A stretch of 64,000 bases of DNA from Hymenoscyphus infarciens (taxonomy: Eukaryota > Ascomycota > Leotiomycetes > Helotiales > Helotiaceae), in contig LLCB01000008.1 of the NCBI GenBank assembly GCA_001414345.1, positions 124,001-188,000 on the forward strand, read 5' to 3'. Below are positions 59,015 through 64,000 of the stretch, in pieces. The notes below the pieces were generated by a model that was not told where the DNA came from, ran no database searches, and was given only the letters and a program-made list of their open reading frames with translations. The position numbers and the translations under genes are program-made. The stretch's first letter is position 1, and each line of letters starts with the position of its first letter.

Positions 59015-59880
59015 AAAAAATTGCGAATTTGGGCGGTATACGTTTTTAGAGGAAAATTACCCTGCAGGGTGGCATTGCGTTGGCGTTATATCCCTTTCTC
59101 AACCCTTCATTCTCACTTCTCACCACTGGGATCGATTGAATCAAAAGGGGAGGAAGAGTTTCAAACAAAAAAAGTTTTCCGATTTGTCTTTTTTCCTTCG
59201 GAAGGTAGATCATATTTGCATTCCATGGCTTCTCTTGCATTTTTTCTGCCAGGGGTGGCGAGGTTGTCTTTTTTTAATTTTCCTTGCGGGAAATTATAGC
59301 ATATTCACAAGTGTTGTTGTTGTTGATGGGGAGGGGGGAGGTACATATATGTTCAGTTTCGTGAACTCCCCTCTTTTTTCTTCTTCTGCTCAAACACAAT
59401 TTGGGGATCAAAGTTGGCGCTGCATTAGAAACGGAATTTTTTCTTCTTTCAGCTTTTGCATTTGATGGTGGGGGGGGGGACTTTTTGCTGCTGCGTTTTG
59501 CTGCTGCTGTTCGCTGTGGGATGGATGAATGAATTGCTTCTTTTTTTTGCAATGGATGAATGGCTCCGTTTGATGTGCGTCGATCATCGTTTGATCAATT
59601 TCTAGACGCCTTTTTAAACATAGATGACGAATGAAAACTAGCATTTTATAAGATTGCCTTTGTTCTTTTTTTTTGAATGTGAATTGTGCGATGTGGGTGA
59701 ATTAATTAATATCTTCATTTATCAGGAAGTGGGCTGGCTGGCTGGCTGGCTGGCTATGAGAACTCCTTTCAAAGCACCTCCTCTCTCTCCCCTTAGAAGG
59801 GCTTCTAAATATTCCAACCCTGTACAGCGTTTTAGATTTCCTAGGTGTCAGGATAAGAAAGAATACCTCTGCTATATTAG
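59015..59880. other. 3' flank of the transcription factor gene
   Basis: The 3' untranslated and intergenic sequence. It contains a GGCTGGCTGGCTGGCTGGCT microsatellite near 59733-59755 and short homopolymer runs, but no gene. AT-rich RIP-like DNA begins at about 59880. Confidence 0.55.
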
Positions 59881-60198
59881 GCTATAATAGAACAGAATAA
59901 CTCCACTTATAGGATATAATAGAAGAGAAAGGATAATTATCAAAGAAAGGATTAGAGTAGCTAGAAAAGCCAAAAAGAGAGGCTAGGAAGAAGTATAAGA
60001 TAAGAAGTATAAGATAAGAAGTATAAGATAGAAGTATAAGATAGAAGTAGCTAGCTAGAAGTATTAGCTAGAAGAGGAAGAGTACATCTCTCTCTTCAAA
60101 GAAAAGGAGAAGGTAGGTTAGTTTAGAAGAGGAAGAAGTTTGAGAGCGTATCTACTATATATAGGCTATGGCGTTTCTCTCTCTCTTCTAATAGTTAC

Positions 60199-60336
60199 GG
60201 GATATAGTAGAGACGGGATATAGTAGAGACGGGATATAATAGAGACGGGATATAATAGAGACGGGATATAATAGAGACGGGAGATAGTAGAGACGGGATA
60301 TAGTAGAGACGGGATATAGTAGAGACGGGATATAGA
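60199..60336. repeat. 16-bp tandem repeat, about 8.6 copies
   Basis: Unit GGGATATAGTAGAGAC is repeated with only GTAG/ATAG alternation and one GGGAGATAG variant. Confidence 0.9.
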
Positions 60337-60513
60337 GATACTAACCTAACGTCTAGAACTCGACGTGAAGAAGAGTAAATCTTTTAAAACTTATGAGATG
60401 AGTTTCTTCGTCTCTAGTGTCTCTAGCTATATATTTTTATTATTATATTTTGATTATTATTATTATATTTTGATTATTATTATATTTTTGTTATATTATT
60501 ATTATTATTATAT

Positions 60514-60515
<2 letters not shown>

Positions 60516-60576
<61 letters not shown>
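60516..60576. repeat. 61-nt poly-T run
   Basis: An uninterrupted run of T preceded by an ATT-rich microsatellite. It could be the poly-A tail of a minus-strand retroposon, or its length may be a sequencing or assembly artefact. Confidence 0.8.
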
Positions 60577-60983
60577 CCTTGTAGGTTTTTGTTCTTGTTC
60601 TTGTTTTTACGTTGTGGTTTTTGTAGAGTTTGAAGTTGGAGTATTAGAGCGTCCTGTATTAGAGCGTCCTGGATACACCAAAAAGTCGGAATCGACTAAA
60701 TCGCAAATAGGAAATCGTAAATCGTAAATCGTAAAATAGTACTTTCTATAAGTATAAAAGAGAATAATTTCTAATTTAAATTCCCTCTCTCTCTCCTTCT
60801 CCCCCCCTCTCTATATTTAGGTTAGATAGTCTTAACTATAGTAACTAGCTAATTAGAGAATAGAGAGAGATAATAAAATATATATTATATATATAGTAGT
60901 GATATTACCCCCTTACTATCGCTCCCTTACTATCGTCTCCTTACTATTATATAGTATTCTTCTTATTATTTCTAGATAAATAA

Positions 60984-61021
<38 letters not shown>

Positions 61022-61224
61022 AGGGAGAGAGAAGAGGATTGTTTACTACTTTTGCTAAACTCCTCTTATCTATACTAGGAAAAACTTTCTACTAAAATAT
61101 TTACTCGCTCTCTCTTCTCCTTTCCCACTCTCTTCTATACTTTTATATTTATATAATATACTAAAGAAGGAAAGAGTAGTAAGAGAGAGAGACTAAGAAG
61201 TAGTAAAATGCTCTTCTATCTATT

Positions 61225-62340
61225 TATAACGGCATGCCGTCCTGTATAGCCGATATTACGTAGTATATGTTATATATATTAGCTTTCGGCAGTTGTTGTT
61301 ATATATTATCTAATTTAGGAAGGTTATATACGTCTAGGCTTTTAGACGTACTTCGTAGAGTTTAGGCTTTTATATTTACTAACGTATGTCGTTGTTCGGT
61401 TTCGTACCTCTTTTTGTCGTCTAAACCTCTTATATATAGTAGCATACTCTTCTAGAGTTAGAAAAGGCTAGTTATTGTTTTCTTCTATATTAGTGTCTAG
61501 TATCTATATACGTTATTCTACTATATACACTTCTATATACCTCTACTATAGTTATATATATTTCGTGCTATTATATAAAAATAATAACTCTTCTTCGCTA
61601 GTGACAGCCTTTATAATATCTCTTTCGAGCTTATCGTCGCTTTTTTTGTTTCGATTTCGATTTAGCCTCTAATTAGACTATAATAACATATCCTTAAATA
61701 GCTGGGATTCTAGAGATCTCCTAGACAGCTAGTAATACTAGGGTTTAGTGTTTATATAGATAGCTAGTAAAAATCGTGTTTTATACGTTAAGAGATTAGA
61801 ATACACTAAGTGTTCTCGAGAATTCTAATAACCCTCTCTATATAGAGACTACTATACATAGGTTTAGTAAATAAGTCAACTATTAAAGTTATCTAGAAGG
61901 CTTCTAAATCTGCTCTTACTCTCTCTCTTCTATTTAATATTATATTAATAGTTCTACTAAATAGTATTAAGCTACCTTCTAGAGCTACTCCCCTTTCTAA
62001 AAGCTACCTAAATAGTATCTATATACTAAGATCTAGAAGATCTCAATAAAATAATAAAGATAAGTAAGACTTCTTAAATATAGACTAGATACGGTTAGTT
62101 ATATAAGCTTTAGAAGTAGAAAATCGAAGTATAAAGGATCGGCTAGCTAAGCTAGAAAAGAGAGTAAGCAAGCTTATATTTTAAAGTTAATAACTTACTT
62201 TACCTCTAAACCCTCTTTAATCTAACCCTCTTTTAAACCTTTGTTTAAACTAACCTTTGCTTTTATACCCCTTTTAGCTATAGATAGCTACCTCTAATAC
62301 CTTCTAATATTCTCTCTCTACCTAACATAGTACTAAAGCC
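61225..62340 (+). mobile_element. Truncated copy 4 of the short LTR element
   Basis: A plus-orientation 5' LTR (61225-61575, 351 bp, begins TATAACGGCATGCCG and ends GCTATTATA) is followed by interior sequence that parallels 17108-18150 of copy 3, for example ACCTTTGTTTAAACT near 62237-62251. Similarity fades at about 62340 and no matching 3' LTR follows, so the copy is truncated or interrupted. Confidence 0.75.
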
Positions 62341-62568
62341 CTTTTAAATACCCTTTAACCTTAACGAAAAAGTAAGATAACTAAAAAGATTAAACCTTTA
62401 AATAATAGTATTTTACTTATATACTAATAATAGAAGATATTAGTATACGATAGACTCTCTATAAATGCCGATTATTATAACTCCTCTCTAACCTAAAAAG
62501 CTCTTATTTAGAGTACGACAACTAGACTAGCTAGGAACTACCTAGAGCCTAGATATAAGTTAGAGTTA

Positions 62569-64000
62569 TGTAACAGCACGAAATATACACAACTACAGTA
62601 GAGGCATATAAGAGTGCGTATGACAGAATAACGTGTATAGATACTAGGCTCTAATATAGAAGAAAATAATAACTATCCCTCTACTATATCGAATATAAAC
62701 GTCTATATATAAGAAGGTCGGAAGCTTCTAAGTTCCGATAATAATAATAACCGAATCCTGTCTAATATAGCTAATACTAAATAATAAGAGCTAAAAAGCT
62801 AAATATATAACCTCTAATCCTTTAAAAAGCTAAATATATAACATCTAGACCTTAATCTCTTCTATATATAAATGTTAGATATTAATACCTTTAGTACTTT
62901 ACTTATATAAGTATTAGTTATTCGTAATCTTAGCTAAAGGAATATTAGAGGTATTAGCACTACTTAGGGGTATTAGCAGTTTCGCGAATACTAATAATTC
63001 TGGATAGTGCTATTATATAATAATCTAGCTATTATATAATAATCTAGGATAGTATACTATTATATCCCCCTTCCTTTAAAAAGACTCGTCCTAAGTCTTC
63101 GGTTAGTAATCGACATAGTATTAGATTAATCGGAGTATTATTTATCTTTTTATTATAAAGAATGTAAGTTATCTTACTATTATAGTATCTAGTGGTCGAG
63201 GTAGAGTCAGTAGCTAGTAGTATTATTGTTTAAGAGCTAATTACTCTTTGTTTACTACTATATACTATATAATAATAGGATATAAACGGAAGAGAAGCTG
63301 ATAATTAACTGGTAGATAGAAAGCAGTACGCTACTATAGAGTTATCGTGTTCTTACTATTATTATATATTATAATAGTAATTATTAAGTAATAAATAACA
63401 ATTATAAAGCAATAGCTATTATTATAAGTAGTATATTAGTAGGCGACTTTTCCCCGATTTTAACTTCTCTTCTTCTTTTCTTTTTATCTAAATAATATAT
63501 AAATAGTAAGAATACCTTCTAATTAGGTATATTCTTATATACTAACTTATCTCCTAGAATATATATACTATATATATATATATAAAAGTAAGTTCTTCTC
63601 TCCTTAATTAGACCTAATTTAAGGCTAATCTAATATAGTAAAATGCCTCTTCTATGTCCTCTTAGTATGCTTCTAGCTACTTACTAAGTCTACTATGTTT
63701 AGTATCTTTAGGTAAAATCTTAGAATAGAGATTATATATACACTTTTAAGAAGCTAAAGTTAAAGAAGTATAGGTACTATATAGAGTAGAATACTATATA
63801 CATCCTAGTAAGTTTAATTCTAAATATATACTAAATCTGTTCTAACTTAGGTAGTTGCTGTAGTTTGTTAAGAAGGAGTTTAGTAAGCTTTAAGATAAGA
63901 AGGAGAAGGGAGAGGTTAAGAAGGCTACTAAGGCCTTAGATAAGGTATTAGTCGTTACTAGTATAGAGGTACTAAAGAATAGTTTAGAGGTATAGTTCGC
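62569..64000 (-). mobile_element. Longer related LTR retrotransposon, partial at the window edge
   Basis: A 496-bp LTR (62569-63064) begins TGTAACAGCACGAAAT like the shorter LTRs and ends TATTATA, with an unrelated middle. It is followed by TCCCCCTTCCTTTAAAAAGA, the complement of the polypurine tract, so this is the 3' LTR of a minus-strand element. The interior shows coding remnants on the minus strand: near 63600-63690, LEAY-stop-EDIEEAFYYIRLALN with stops at likely Gln codons. The element runs off the window end, so its type cannot be decided. It may be an autonomous relative of copies 1-4. Confidence 0.65.

Larger units (their letters stand above)
59881..61224. repeat. AT-rich block with tandem and simple repeats
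   Basis: No gene. The block includes GATAAGAAGTATAA repeats (59998-60050), a 16-bp tandem array (60199-60336), ATT-rich microsatellite sequence (60430-60510), a poly-T run (60516-60576) and a GA microsatellite (60985-61020). Confidence 0.65.

Noticed and set aside
1..64000. CRISPR-like spaced repeats
   Set aside because: All tandem arrays seen are contiguous minisatellites without unique spacers, and the window is eukaryotic.

Overview
The window looks like a chromosome segment of a filamentous ascomycete. Spliced genes have short introns (about 45-85 nt) with GT-AG ends and CTAAC/CTGAC/CTGAT branch points. Gene-bearing stretches of ordinary composition alternate abruptly with very AT-rich blocks whose transposons are saturated with C-to-T and G-to-A changes, including many CAA/CAG to TAA/TAG stops, which is the signature of repeat-induced point mutation (RIP). 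A Leotiomycete-like fungus is my best guess from gene style, but I cannot place it by search.

Layout. 1-20830: a RIP-degraded transposon block with three complete copies of one short LTR element (767-3855, 4230-7922, 16745-20473, each with a perfect 5-bp target duplication) and a Tad/LINE-type retrotransposon (about 8880-15330) split by a Tc1/mariner transposon (10366-11785). 20830-40430: gene island with ribosomal protein L26 (minus), a decayed aquaporin-like gene, two small tandem paralogs of unknown function, LEU1 (3-isopropylmalate dehydratase), an MFS drug:H+ antiporter-type transporter (minus), a 232-bp MITE, and a 1035-aa protein with an HEIGH zinc-peptidase motif and a possible ubiquitin-like segment. 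40430-41200: small AT-rich patch. 41200-45600: a second MFS transporter (minus) and unassigned sequence. 45650-49880: second AT-rich block with at least two non-autonomous DNA elements, one with TA and one with 9-bp target duplications. 49880-55700: about 5.8 kb of ordinary-composition DNA with no convincing gene, leading into a large C2H2/C2HC zinc-finger transcription factor (55740-59014). 59880-64000: a third RIP-degraded block with a partial copy of the short LTR element, a longer related LTR followed by coding remnants, tandem repeats and a 61-nt poly-T run.

The genes do not form one pathway: LEU1, L26 and the transporters are housekeeping or general transport genes. The most unusual contents are the HEIGH-peptidase/ubiquitin-like protein, the tandem small-protein pair with a shared promoter block, and the non-autonomous LTR family whose copies carry different numbers of an internal minisatellite unit. 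Exon coordinates were assigned by eye from splice signals and family conservation, not from transcripts.
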